This document shows, in pieces, positions 22,401-34,724 of a stretch of DNA of 64,000 bases. Below the pieces are notes generated by a model. The model had not been told where the DNA came from and did no database searches. It saw only the letters and a list, made by a program, of their open reading frames with translations. Within the stretch, counting starts at the first letter, position 1. Each line of letters starts with the position of its first letter. Source of the stretch: Mesostigma viride (Eukaryota > Streptophyta > Mesostigmatophyceae > Mesostigmatales > Mesostigmataceae); NCBI GenBank assembly GCA_009746045.1, contig RPFO01000448.1, positions 4,528,391 through 4,592,390 of the forward strand, given 5' to 3'. Both the position numbers and the translations under genes were made by a program.

Positions 22401-25400
22401 CAGGGAAGGTCGGTGCAGGGAAGACTGGGAGTGGGCCAGGCGGCCCAGGGGCAGCGACATCATCATCGAACGCTTCCACCCCGTCACCCGCCAACGGCCC
22501 GTCTGCGACCTCGCCTACTCCCTTTTCATCGTTGACGGCGGTTCCTTGCATGGCGTTGGCGGTTCTGGCGGCCGCGTGCGCGGCCGACCGCGGCGTGCGG
22601 CGCGCCTTCCTCCGCGACGCCGCGTCCCTGGCTGGCCCTGGGGGCGTGCCAGCGTTAGCGGCACAGCTCATGCGGCTCTCGCTCGCGGCCGAGGATGTGA
22701 GGGAGGGCGCGCTGGGTGTGCTGAAGCCGCTGGCGTCCGACACGGCCACCGCAGGAAGCCTGGCATGCGCGCTGGGGCTGTCCCTGTCCCAGGGAGGAGG
22801 GAATGCCACAAATAAAAATGGTGGTGCGGATGGTGGTAAAGGCAATTCTGGCAACAGTGGCAATGGGCACTCGACGGGCACAGAGGGTGCTGTGGATGCA
22901 GCGGGCTCCACAGATGCAGAGGCAGCGGGGGGTGAGAGCGAGCTGCAGCGACTAGCATTATTGGAGCTGATGTGGCGCGACCTAGACGGCGCCCCCTTGC
23001 TCAAGGAGCAGGAGATTTCGGAGACGGAGGCGATGCGCTACGTTGACACGGGCGCGCTGCCACAGCGGGCGAGGGCGCGCGTGGAAGGGGTCGTCGAGGT
23101 ACTGCTGGCGCTGGTACAGGCGGGAGGGGCGACGAGGACAGGTGGCGACGAGGGCCAGGGGGAGGGGACAGATGGCAGCTTGGGGTCGGCGGTGGCGCAG
23201 TCCATCAATGAGGCAAGGGAGTGGCCGCGGCTGTTCCCGCTCTTGGTGTCACCGAATGCACCGACTGTGCTGCTTCCAGCGCTCAAGTTCATGGCAAGGT
23301 GGGTGATGTGAGCGAGGGTTGGGCGGCTGTTCCTTGCCGTGAATATGATGACAACGAGGATGCTTTGGGAGCGGTCCAATTTTTCTTTGGCAAGGTGGGT
23401 GGGTGGGTGGGTGTGCGGGGGGAGCACGCTGGGTGGTTCAAGCATGGCCCGATCGCCGGAGATCCGTTCGGGGGGGGCCTATGCATGGAAGGCACCCAGT
23501 GATCCTGGCAAATAATAATAATAATAAGAAGAATAGTACCAATGTGTTTGTCTGAGGAAGGGATAGGGCATCATGTCATTATTGTTGATAATAATAATAA
23601 TAAGAAGAAGAATAAGAATAAGAAATAGTACCAATGTGTTTGTCTGAGAAAGGGATGGGTTATTGAGGTCACTGTATCGGGTCATTGTATCGTGGTCCCT
23701 ATGTTACCCCATTAATCAAGGGAACGTATCATGCCCTGCGATGATCTGCCATTCTTACGACGTCGATGCCTCACGTGTGTTGCCTGCTTTTTTCCCGTCC
23801 ACAAACCATGGGGTTTAGGGCCCCAAACGGTTTCCCACACACACTCGTGCTTTCTTCGCGATGCGGTCACCTTCATTATTTCCCATGGCCGTGCGTTACT
23901 CCCCATCGCCTGTTTCGCTGGGTCCACCCATAAGCCTGGCCACAGGATTATTGGAAGTGAGGCATTCCACCCCTCGCGCCTAGAATCATGCCATGCGCTC
24001 ATCACATACCCTCAAGTGCTGGCAGGCTGCCGCGGACGCTTTTACCTTGTCCTTGGCCTGGTTACACGTGTTGTGCTCTGGCCTCTGGCTGCCTTGCATC
24101 GTCCCTGCATCCTGTTAAAACGCATCCTTTATTCCATCCATTCTACTGCAATATTTACAATCTATAGTAACAGTTCTCCTACTATTTCTTGATTTACTTC
24201 ATCGTCCCTGCGTTGTCCCTGGCTACCTGGTGCCTCACACGCGCAGCTGCGCACGTCACAACGAGACGACCGCGGCCACCTTTGCGGCGTTCAACGTCGC
24301 CCACTTTGTGCTCAAGCTGTCGCCGCACCCTGCCGTGGATGTAAGCGGTCCCTGTAGCGCGCTAGTGCATGGGCATGACGCTAGCCAGGGATGGCAGATG
24401 CACCCACGGAACTAGCAGATATGCACCAGTGTGTTGTAGTATGTCAATACAGACTAGTGCATATCCAGCATGAATCACCAGCCTCAGGCAGTCCGGTTTT
24501 GATGGTTGTCAGCCATCTCAGTCACAGCAGGGCTACCCCCATCTTTACCACTGTTGCGATGTGCATCCTGGCTATCAGCTGGGCAATAGTTACTGCCACA
24601 CTGGTACTCACAGTATCCTTCGTGTCCTTGGAAAGCGGGCCATCCGTTGGGAATCGTATGTCCATCGCTCCCGCAACCAGCAGCCCCGGCCATTTGGAGG
24701 CAGCGCTGGCATAGCAGCATCCCCTTCTCTCCACCATTTCTTCGCTAGAGATGTAAAACATGGCGTCGGGGTGGCAGCCTTTGCCGGTGATCTTGGGCAG
24801 GGTGCAACCAGATCATTATCGGGACAGACAGCTGTAGGGAGCAGGTCCAGTATAGGGTATGGTAGGATGTGGTATGAGGAGCAGGTCCAGGTTTCAGCCT
24901 CAGTATAAGTTGGAAATGCACGCGCCACTTGTCTAAGCAGTGCGTCTTCCGATAAGGACATTTCAAAGTACTGCCGGCTCAAACGGTCAACCAACCCCCG
25001 CAAATCGCTATCTCTCTCTCTTGTTAGTTATTTCTAACACTTGATTCATCGTTCATGTTGCCCGCGGCCCTTGGCATGCCTGCCACGTGTCGCCATTTCC
25101 TCCTGCCCCCCTTGTCCCGGCAGACATACACAGCCATCTACCGACGGCATCCAGATGCGCGGCAGAGCGCCGCCGTGCTGGTCGGGGCATGCTCACTGCA
25201 CGAGGACTTCCTGGTGAGCATGGGGCGGGGGGTGGAAGAGGAAAGGGGCGGATGGGGGGGGGAGTGGTAGGTGGCATGGGCACGGTCGCAGCTGTTGTTG
25301 CTGCGGGGTGATTTGGCGTGGGAGAAGCGACGGCGGGAGCGCGCGCAAATGGTTGCAACCAGCATGGCAGAGATGGCCCGTGGCATGGGCGCACACCTGT

Positions 25401-26435
25401 ACACATTCGATTGTATACACTTGGTTGGTTTGCATATATCTTCCACCAAATGTTGCCATTTGAACGCGAAACAAAAGAAAGGAAGTACTATTTCCTCAGC
25501 ATGATTCCAGGCAGCATAATTCTCGTCTTTCGCACAATTATCACCAGTATAATGATTTTTTCCCTTTATTGAAATTAGGATGATGCTCTTGTATTTTCTC
25601 ATGTGAGAATGAAATCGTACCTGACTTGCTGCCCTTTATATGAGAAGCCTTCTTGGAGCCAGCATTGCTACTGTTACGTCTTCAAAGGGAAGAGTCAGAT
25701 CGTTTTTCTTCCCCATTTCTCGCTCTTCGATCTTCCTTCTTTTCTGGCCTCGCAGCTGGACGTCGCGTCGTCACCAGCGACCGCGGTGCAGACACTCTCT
25801 GAGCTGATGCGAGCGAAGAAGTCCCCACGCAGCGATGACGTTGTCGAGGGGTGCACCGAGTGCCTGACGCGCATGTTGGCATTTGAGGGCTGCGGGGCCG
25901 ACACCATGGCCGCAATCCAGGTATTGATGCTGTCGCAAGTTTTTACTGGGCTGGGTTGACGTTATCTGCTGACGCTGCAATCAGAGAACGCGCGGTACCA
26001 GCATCATGCAAGTCCCCCCTGCTGCATGCAAGTCTCTATTTAAAGAATAGGGGTAGTATATCACTAAGCAATGTTAAATAGTAGTATACCACTAAGCAAC
26101 GTTAAATAGTCATGTAGAAGATATGTTCCCCTGATGCACTGTCCCTAAGACGTCCAGCCCGTACCGGTCTCGCTCCCTTACTCTATCCGTGTGCATCCAC
26201 ACCCATCGTCTAACAACCCACCCAGTCCCAGGGTCTGTTCCAGAAGCAGCTGGTCCCTGCCTGGTACGCCTGCAAGGGGCAGGCGCGCGTGGCTGCGTCC
26301 CGTCTCTTGCGTTTGCTCATGCGGGACGCGCCCTTCATGAAGCAGCTGCACGCCGAGTTTGACGCGGATGGACGCACCCTCATGCTGCAGCAGCTCATCG
26401 TGGACCTCCAGAAGGTGGGCAGATGCAAGATGTAA
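16468..26435 (+). CDS. CS (NudC-type) and MYND-finger protein with long helical region
   Basis: Exons: 16468-16632, 16813-17031, 18148-18896, 20476-23298, 24247-24340, 25124-25213, 25756-25920, 26232-26414. All junctions are GT-AG and phases agree. Residues 44-132 are a CS domain (GYRWSQTWEEIT, FKEVHPEECTWTLE, LTIHLVKVTKFLW), closest in pattern to NudC, an Hsp90-type co-chaperone fold. A second CS-like stretch (about 150-250) ends VPWGAVFEGGD. The MYND finger is at 355-394: C355, C360, C369, C372, C378, C382, H390, C394, with WPTHSHLC at its end and the junction splitting C378. Then come 500 low-complexity acidic residues and helical segments that look armadillo-like. The finger suggests protein-protein binding. 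After 26414 the frame either reads VGRCKM and stops at 26435, or splices on to the methyltransferase exons. Function is not known to me. Confidence 0.8.
17352..17380. repeat. 13-bp perfect hairpin in intron 2
   Basis: GCATCAAATTAAT-GTT-ATTAATTTGATGC. Confidence 0.85.
17815..18011. repeat. (CCCA)n microsatellite at the 3' end of intron 2
   Basis: About 49 CCCA units with one 3-bp interruption near 17956. Pyrimidine-rich runs continue to the acceptor at 18147, so the array may help form the polypyrimidine tract. The reading frames of GWVG repeats here are artefacts. Confidence 0.97.
18866..19480 (+). repeat. 82-bp tandem repeat copying the MYND exon end and its splice donor
   Basis: Units start at 18866, 18948, 19030, 19112, 19194, 19276 and 19358; a decayed eighth is near 19440. 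The first unit contains the real exon end (GCAAGGCCGTGTACTACTG) and donor GTGGGTGG. Every later unit repeats both. Units are almost identical, so the expansion is recent. Confidence 0.95.
19552..19640 (+). repeat. Dispersed short repeat, intronic copy
   Basis: Contains GAGACAACCAGCGCAGGCC and CCGGACCATGGTAGCTCGAG; see 4104 and 33815. Confidence 0.75.
19885..20175. repeat. 39-bp tandem repeat in intron 3 (about 7 units)
   Basis: The unit contains GGACGCCAGCATATCAAC and TTTACCATCCATTCC. The period is a multiple of three, which creates long artefact frames on both strands. Confidence 0.95.
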
Positions 26436-26840
26436 TTTTGCTTGACGATATATTGAGTTGTTTAACAATGCAGTTTTGTTTTACGTTTTGCTACCATCAG
26501 GTTGAATAAAAGATCAGAGCATTAAGTTGCCAAGGTTGGAGAAGACGGCTTCAGAGCGATGAGGTTTGTTAAAGTGATCTGTGGAATATGAAGGCGACGA
26601 TGAGGGAAAGGCGAGGTTGAGCTGTGACTGGATAGCTCGTCGCGTTCACAGGGAGAGCGTGCTGCGAGAAGGAGAGCAAACTAGCTTATCTAGGGAGAGC
26701 GTGGTAAAAAAGACCAACCATTTAAATTTGATGGTTATCAAATAAGGAGACTTTTCACGCCCCCAAGATGCCCTCTTTCCTCTTCATTCCCCCCCTTCCC
26801 CTCCCCCCCCTTAATCCCCCCACCCTCCTTTAGTGCATAT
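26436..26840. other. Spacer or intron before the 68-bp array
   Basis: About 400 bases of AT-moderate sequence with a CT/C-rich run at 26770-26830. No exon is supported. Confidence 0.5.
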
Positions 26841-29800
26841 CCTGGTACTTGTGATCGCGGATCCCCTTGCCGGCCACCCTTCCTATAGGAGGCTAAGAGA
26901 GCCCATGTCCTGGTACTTGTGATCGCGGATCCCCTTGCCGGCCACCCTTCCTATAGGAGGCTAAGAGAGCCCATGTCCTGGTACTTGTGATCGCGGATCC
27001 CCTTGCCGGCCACCCTCCCTATAGGAGGCTAAGAGAGCCCATGTCCTGGTACTTGTGATCGCGGATCCCCTTGCCGGCCACCCTTCCTATAGGAGGCTAA
27101 GAGAGCCCATGTCCTGGTACTTGTGATCGCGGATCCCCTTGCCGGCCACCCTTCCTATAGGAGGCTTAGAGAGCCCATGTCCTGGTACTTGTGATCGCGG
27201 ATCCCCTTGCCGGCCACCCTTCCTATAGGAGGCTTAGAGAGCCCATGTCCTGGTACTTGTGATCGCGGATCCCCTTGCCGGCCACCCTTCCTATAGGAGG
27301 CTAAGAGAACCCATGTCCTGGTACTTGTGATCGCGGATCCCCTTGCCGGCCACCCTTCCTATAGGAGGCTAAGAGAGCCCATGTCCTGGTACTTGTGATC
27401 GCGGATCCCCTTGCCGGCCACCCTTCCTATAGGAGGCTAAGAGAGCCCATGTCCTGGTACTTGTGATCGCGGATCCCCTTGCCGGCCACCCTTCCTATAG
27501 GAGGCTAAGAGAGCCCATGTCCTGGTACTTGTGATCGCGGATCCCCTTGCCGGCCACCCTTCCTATAGGAGGCTAAGAGAGCCCATGTCCTGGTACTTGT
27601 GATCGCGGATCCCCTTGCCGGCCACCCTTCCTATAGGAGGCTTAGAGAACCCATGTCCTGGTACTTGTGATCGCGGATCCCCTTGCCGGCCACCCTTCCT
27701 ATAGGAGGCTAAGAGAGCCCATGTCCTGGTACTTGTGATCGCGGATCCCCTTGCCGGCCACCCTTCCTATAGGAGGCTAAGAGAGCCCATGTCCTGGTAC
27801 TTGTGATCGCGGATCCCCTTGCCGGCCACCCTTCCTATAGGAGGCTAAGAGAGCCCATGTCCTGGTACTTGTGATCGCGGATCCCCTTGCCGGCCACCCT
27901 TCCTATAGGAGGCTAAGAGAGCCCATGTGCTGGTACTTGTGATCGCGGATCCCCTTGCCGGCCACCCTTCCTATAGGAGGCTTAGAGAGCCCATGTCCTG
28001 GTACTTGTGATCGCGGATCCCCTTGCCGGCCACCCTTCCTATAGGAGGCTAAGAGAGCCCATGTCCTGGTACTTGTGATCGCGGATCCCCTTGCCGGCCA
28101 CCCTTCCTATAGGAGGCTAAGAGAGCCCATGTCCTGGTACTTGTGATCGCGGATCCCCTTGCCGGCCACCCTTCCTATAGGAGGCTTAGAGAGCCCATGT
28201 CCTGGTACTTGTGATCGCGGATCCCCTTGCCGGCCACCCTTCCTATAGGAGGCTAAGAGAGCCCATGTCCTGGTACTTGTGATCGCGGATCCCCTTGCCG
28301 GCCACCCTTCCTATAGGAGGCTAAGAGAGCCCATGTCCTGGTACTTGTGATCGCGGATCCCCTTGCCGGCCACCCTTCCTATAGGAGGCTAAGAGAGCCC
28401 ATGTCCTGGTACTTGTGATCGCGGTTCCCCTTGCCGGCCACCCTTCCTATAGGAGGCTAAGAGAACCCATGTCCTGGTACTTGTGATCGCGGATCCCCTT
28501 GCCGGCCACCCTTCCTATAGGAGGCTAAGAGAGCCCATGTCCTGGTACTTGTGATCGCGGATCCCCTTGCCGGCCACCCTTCCTATAGGAGGCTAAGAGA
28601 GCCCATGTCCTGGTACTTGTGATCGCGGTTCCCCTTGCCGGCCACCCTTCCTATAGGAGGCTAAGAGAGCCCATGTCCTGGTACTTGTGATCGCGGATCC
28701 CCTTGCCGGCCACCCTTCCTATAGGAGGCTAAGAGAACCCATGTCCTGGTACTTGTGATCGCGGATCCCCTTGCCGGCCACCCTTCCTATAGGAGGCTAA
28801 GAGAGCCCATGTCCTGGTACTTGTGATCGCGGATCCCCTTGCCGGCCACCCTTCCTATAGGAGGCTAAGAGAGCCCATGTGCTGGTACTTGTGATCGCGG
28901 ATCCCCTTGCCGGCCACCCTTCCTATAGGAGGCTAAGAGAGCCCATGTCCTGGTACTTGTGATCGCGGATCCCCTTGCCGGCCACCCTTCCTATAGGAGG
29001 CTAAGAGAACCCATGTCCTGGTACTTGTGATCGCGGATCCCCTTGCCGGCCACCCTTCCTATAGGAGGCTAAGAGAGCCCATGTCCTGGTACTTGTGATC
29101 GCGGATCCCCTTGCCGGCCACCCTTCCTATAGGAGGCTAAGAGAGCCCATGTCCTGGTACTTGTGATCGCGGATCCCCTTGCCGGCCACCCTTCCTATAG
29201 GAGGCTAAGAGAGCCCATGTCCTGGTACTTGTGATCGCGGATCCCCTTGCCGGCCACCCTTCCTATAGGAGGCTAAGAGAGCCCATGTGCTGGTACTTGT
29301 GATCGCGGATCCCCTTGCCGGCCACCCTTCCTATAGGAGGCTAAGAGAGCCCATGTCCTGGTACTTGTGATCGCGGATCCCCTTGCCGGCCACCCTTCCT
29401 ATAGGAGGCTAAGAGAGCCCATGTCCTGGTACTTGTGATCGCGGATCCCCTTGCCGGCCACCCTTCCTATAGGAGGCTAAGAGAGCCCATGTCCTGGTAC
29501 TTGTGATCGCGGATCCCCTTGCCGGCCACCCTTCCTATAGGAGGCTTAGAGAGCCCATGTCCTGGTACTTGTGATCGCGGATCCCCTTGCCGGCCACCCT
29601 TCCTATAGGAGGCTAAGAGAGCCCATGTCCTGGTACTTGTGATCGCGGATCCCCTTGCCGGCCACCCTTCCTATAGGAGGCTAAGAGAGCCCATGTCCTG
29701 GTACTTGTGATCGCGGATCCCCTTGCCGGCCACCCTTCCTATAGGAGGCTAAGAGAGCCCATGTCCTGGTACTTGTGATCGCGGATCCCCTTGCCGGCCA

Positions 29801-30103
29801 CCCTTCCTATAGGAGGCTAAGAGAGCCCATGTCCTGGTACTTGTGATCGCGGATCCCCTTGCCGGCCACCCTTCCTATAGGAGGCTAAGAGAGCCCATGT
29901 CCTGGTACTTGTGATCGCGGATCCCCTTGCCGGCCACCCTTCCTATAGGAGGCTAAGAGAGCCCATGTCCTGGTACTTGTGATCGCGGATCCCCTTGCCG
30001 GCCACCCTTCCTATAGGAGGCTAAGAGAGCCCATGTCCTGGTACTTGTGATCGCGGATCCCCTTGCCGGCCACCCTACTTATGTCTTATAGGAGGCTAAG
30101 AGA
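26841..30103 (+). repeat. 68-bp minisatellite, 47 full units plus a partial
   Basis: Units from 26841 to 30037 are exactly 68 bp apart. Each holds CCTGGTACTTGTGATCGCGG, ATCCCCTTGCCGGCCACCC and TTCCTATAGGAGGCTAAGAG. Only a handful of positions vary (CTAAGAG or CTTAGAG, GAGCCC or GAACCC, CCTGG or GCTGG, GGATC or GGTTC). The last unit diverges at CCACCCTACTTATG, right before the methyltransferase exon. There are no unique spacers, so it is not CRISPR. Confidence 0.98.
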
Positions 30104-33100
30104 ACCCATGGAAACATGCTGCCTCCACGACCGCGCCCTCCTCCTGCGGCAGAGCGACGCGGTCATATCGTCCCAACGGGGGTCCCACCCCAACGGCCCC
30201 ACCCCGCTGGTGCCAAAGCTCGCGCCACCGGCGGGCGGGTACTCCACCCCTCAGGAGCTGGCGGCGCTGCACGAGTGGGAGCGATCGCAGAATTTGCCGG
30301 CGCTCAAGGAACAGGTGGGCATGCCGGATGACGCTAGCCCACCACCGGGTGGTGGTGGGATGAAGCTAGCCACCGGGTGGTGGTGCCGGATGAAGGTAGC
30401 CACCAGGTGGTCGTGGGATGAAGCTAGCCACCGGGTGGTGGTGCCGGATGAAGGTAGCAACCAAGTGGTCGTGGGATGAAGCTAGCCACCGGGTGGTCAT
30501 GCCGGATGAAGGTAGACATCGCGTGACAGGCGTGGATGCCGGTAGCTGCTAACCTCAAGGTGTAGCACTGGAAGGCGTAGGAATGTGTGCAACCGATAGC
30601 GCTGACGTGACATCGGGCGCTGACCCGCCCTGTTTGGGTCTACGGTTTGGGGTGTACAAGTGGGTTTACAAGTGGGCAACGGTATCGGGCGCTGGCCCCT
30701 TGATCGCAGTGGTCGATGGGGAACTTGGTATCGGCCTGCCAAGCAAGGGGCCAGTGGGCATGTCAGATGCGACGGCGACTGAGAGATGTCGCATTATGTG
30801 GCATGGGATAGGGCAGCCAGGGCATGTGCCTGTCATGCACATTTGAGCCGTTTTGGTAGACTGGAAGGCAAGCACTATCAGATTGGTGTGCTCCATGCCT
30901 GCCTGTTGCATGTCTGTGCGCTTGTTTGCATTTGGGTATATTTTGCAAGTGGGCATGTATATTTTTTGGGGTATAGAATTCGCTTGGGTACATTTTGCAT
31001 GTGGGCATGTATGTGCGCTCGCGCTTGCAATTGCACATATGGTGTGTGCATACTTGGGTTTTGTTTTATCTGTTGTAAGCATCAGCACTTTTGTGCATGA
31101 TTTACCTGTGTATGCGTATACGTGACCACAGCTGGTGTCTAACACAATGGCAAAGGATTGTTTGGCATTGTGGCGCAACCAATCAGATCGCGGCATTCAT
31201 CGCCTCGCTGGCGCCTGCGGATGGGTACGTGCTGGACGTCGGCTCCGGCACGGGGGATGTCACCATCGCCGTCGCCAAGGCGCTGCCAAAGGTACATGCC
31301 AGATGCCAAAAAATAAGAAACCAACAGCGACGGCACCACAGTACAGGTGAAGGGCATGTGCCAGATGCTGATGGCTTGGTACTCTACCAGAGGCGAACAG
31401 TAGGACGAATGTGTCACTAGTCCTACCTTTTGCCCATACTGCGTAGTCTGGAGACGCATGGGGTGAAATGATAGAAAGTTTGCTAGCAGCTGGACGGCGA
31501 AGCCACCACGTAACCCGCCCTCCACCCGTCTCTCCCTCGCTTCTGTTTCCTAGACCGCCCCGATCTCATTAGTCGCTTCGTCCTTTCCTTCCATCACCTT
31601 GCCAAACCGCCCCCTTGCCCTTGATTACATTGTCCCTCTTGCTAAACTGCGCCGTCGTCAAACCGCCACCCTTGTGCCCCCCCCTCACCCCTTCCTTGCC
31701 CAGGCGCGTGTGGTCGCGGTCGACATCGAGGTGGCAGCGCTCCGCTTCGTGATGGAGCGCGCGCGCTCCCTCGACCTGCCCAACGTCGCACCCAGCAAAT
31801 GCACGCCGCAGCGGCTGAGCCTGCCGCCACCCCCACGCTGGGGCGCCACGGTGGACGTGGCGGTTGCGTGCCAGGTGCTGGGCCATGTGGAGAACAAGGG
31901 GTTGCTCCTTTCGCAGCTCAAGCAGTCCATGAAGGGATCCGGCAGGTGGGCCACATTCGATGTATCCATGCCACAACCAGCACACGCTCGACGTGACTGT
32001 AGTATAGTGACCACGGTATCCATGCAGCAACCAACACAGGCTCGACGTGACTGTAGTATAGTGACCACGGTATCCATGCCACAACCAGCACAGGCTTGAT
32101 GTGACTGTAGTATAGTGACCACGGTATCCATGCCACAACCAGCACAGGCTCGACGTGACTGTAGTATAGTGACCACGGTATCCATGCCACAACCAGCACA
32201 GGCTCGACGTGACTGTAGTACAGTGACCACGGTATCCATGCCACAACCAGCACAGGCTTGACGTGACTGTAGTATAGTGACCACGGTATCCATGCCACAA
32301 CCAGCACAGGCTCGACCTGACTGTAGCACAGTGACCACGGTATCCATGCCACAACCAGCACAGGCTTGACGTGACTGTAGTATAGTGACCACGGTATCCA
32401 TGCCACAACCAGCACAGGCTCGACCTGACTGTAGTACAGTGACCACGGTATCCATGCCACAACCAGCACAGGCTTGACGTGACTGTAGCATAGTGACCAC
32501 GGTATCCATGCCACAACCAGCACAGGCTTGATATCGCGAGAATCGCAATAAAACGTTTTTAAAGGCTGTGTTCTCATGTAGTTGGCAGCATAGGCTGCCG
32601 GTTAGGTAGGCCCATGGTTTGAATAGTCGGCTCAAGCGACTCTCAGCAGCAGTATGGATGAGGCAAGGTCATTATAGCAGCATTCATCTTGCTGTGAAGC
32701 TGGGCCCATTCGTTCTTGGCTGACATACAACACAGGATCTTCCGCTTGGGATGGGAGACTCGCAGCGCCTGCAAACACACGTTCCCCGAATCCCGTCGCA
32801 CCACCTGATAAATTAAGTCAAAAGTGGAATCGTGTGCCCTAGTAGCCCATATAAGAAAGTTCATGACTTGAGGTGTTGGAGCGCCTGACACACACCCTTG
32901 GCTGCCTGCTGCTATGCCTTCTTAATCGTGCTGCGTTATTCGATTGAAGGGCTGTCAGCTGTGTGATAGCTGGATAATTGGTTGCATAAGCAGATATTTG
33001 GACGTGGATGCCTGTGTCGAGATTGGATGTGCACTTAACATGAATCGCATCACTTGTGGCACTGCTGTATTCCAAGATGGGTCTGTTGTAGCGCCAGCGC

Positions 33101-33550
33101 CCTTCAAGTGTTTACTGTTTCCATGAGTTCCGTGGCGATGCTCCCTTGCCTACCGTTTTCTGGCTACCCCATGCTCTCAGCGCGGTGGGTCCAACATTTT
33201 TTTGTTCCCCCCCCCCCTCCCTTCCTCCCATTGCCCCATGCTCACATGGAATAGTTTTCCCATCGAGCCCTAACAATGTCCTCAACATGTTTTCTTCTGC
33301 GCACTTGCTTTCATGTCATCCCACCCCCGATCCCTTCTCCCCAAATCGCCCGACTTGACCTTGACCTGATTTCCCTTTCTCCCCCAACCCACCCAGCTTC
33401 CTGCTGGTCATCGACAATCTTTCCGACACACACGTGCTGACGCTCGGAGCGCTGGAGGCGGGCTTTGCCCCATGCGCACTGCAACGAGCCGACGCTCTGC
33501 GGAAATCCCTTCCGCCTTTCCTGACACCATCGCTATTTATGGTGCCATAG
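30081..33550 (+). CDS. Class I SAM-dependent methyltransferase
   Basis: Exons: from 30081 (ATG) or 30153 (acceptor CTCCTGCGGCAG|AGC) to 30314; 31187-31291; 31704-31945; 33397-33550, with a TAG stop. Phases agree throughout. After NLPALKEQIAAFIASLAPAD comes motif I, YVLDVGSGTGDVTIAVA, then the acidic-loop strand ARVVAVDIEVAALRFVMERA. VDVAVACQVLGHVENKG fits motif IV/post-I and FLLVIDNLSD the next strand. So it is a Rossmann-fold enzyme that moves a methyl group from S-adenosylmethionine; the substrate cannot be told. Two starts are possible: a stand-alone gene from ATG 30081 or 30108, or an exon at 30153 that joins in phase 0 to the CS-MYND gene's donor at 26414. The joint model is 1716 codons. 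Confidence 0.8.
30315..30540 (+). repeat. Degenerate tandem repeat directly after a splice donor
   Basis: Four to five units of about 60 bases (GCCGGATGAAGGTAGCCACC, GGGATGAAGCTAGCCACCGG) start at the donor of the first methyltransferase exon. Confidence 0.85.
31963..32530. repeat. 54-bp tandem repeat in the last methyltransferase intron (about 10.5 units)
   Basis: The unit holds TATCCATGCCACAACCAGCA and TGACTGTAGTATAGTGACC. It starts 17 bases after the donor at 31946. Its length is divisible by three, so all three minus-strand frames stay open for 200-300 codons (artefact). Confidence 0.96.
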
Positions 33551-34724
33551 GCTTTGGCATCGATAAGGTCTGCACCATTACCCCTTATTTTGCGAGGGGG
33601 GGGGGGGGGTCGGGGGGTGTTAGGGTTGAGGGTTGAGGGTTTAGATCAGGACTTGCACATGTCAATGCGGCTATATCCGTGGCTGATGCTGGAAATGATT
33701 GGAGCTGTTATTCATGTCCACCTTGATCACGTACGGATGTAGACGGCGTGTCCTGCCATGTTTTGTTGTGTCTTTGATTTTATAAGTTTATGTATAAATG
33801 GCACGCGGCGGATGAGACAACAGCAGGCTCGAGATACCATGGTCAGGATTCTTTCAGATTTCTGGCCTGCGCTGATTGTCTCTTTGATATAGTAATGTTC
33901 TGCTCTTTGACATATGGCATGTTCTAGCATTTTACAGCTAATGGGATTGACGTGATATAAGTTCTACTCCTTTTCTGGCATACGCGGGCTTTTGGTTCCT
34001 GCCGCACATTTGAAAGTGCTGTCCTCCGGATTTTTGCCTTTGCACCGTGTGCAGTTCTTGGACGTGGAATCATGGCATGGCTAACGTTATGACTGACTAG
34101 CTAGACCTTTTCAGTGGTTTTGAACCATTTGCGGGTATTTCCTCGTAAATGGTGGGAGAGCGATCGTAGCAATGGTGCTCACCACTAGACACTCCCGGCC
34201 AGTTAGGCTCGAAAGGCCGCGCAGGCGCCCGTGGTATGAACTGTACCAGGAAACACGTACATTTGCACATGCGGTGGGCCGGTGCCAATGATTTAGCACC
34301 CGGCCATGTCAACAGGGATTTTTGCCAAGTACAGTACGTGTACAATATTCGAAGGCCGGACGGCCTGGGGATCCGTTTAATGTCATTGCTGCCAGGGAGT
34401 CACTCACAGAGTCGACCCATTACAAATGATACTACATCTTATTAGGGGTACAGCTCAACTGCATATGGGCTGCTAGCTGCTGTGGGGCCATCTGGCAAAT
34501 ACAAAAAGCAGCTCAGGGGGGGAAAGAGTTTTATGGGCACTCTTGAAAGGGTATAATGTACCACTGATTTGTTTGTGCACGAGTTTGTGTCATTTTTTCA
34601 ATGATGATGGCGACGTACGCCTGATGGCTAGCTTGCGCCCCTTCGTAGATCAAAATGCTGATGCTAGCTCCATTGTGGCATATATAGGCCATTCTCACCC
34701 TTCGTAATTTAACATTCTCAATGA
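33551..34724. other. Intergenic; one dispersed repeat
   Basis: No supported gene. 33600-33650 has a G run and GTTAGGGTTGAGGG-like repeats. 33815-33895 is an inverted copy of the GACCATGGTAGCTCGAGCC repeat. Confidence 0.55.
33815..33895 (-). repeat. Dispersed short repeat, inverted copy
   Basis: The reverse complement reads GAGACAATCAGCGCAGGCC, AGAAATCTGAAAGAATCC and GACCATGGTATCTCGAGCC, close to 19552-19640. Confidence 0.8.

Noticed and set aside
20381-23445. Antisense ORFs opposite the large CS-MYND exon
   Set aside because: GC-rich shadows of the coding frame with no domains.
26841-30103. CRISPR array
   Set aside because: Units are contiguous with no unique spacers, no cas genes exist, and the genome is eukaryotic. 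The same holds for the 34-bp repeat at 57-565.
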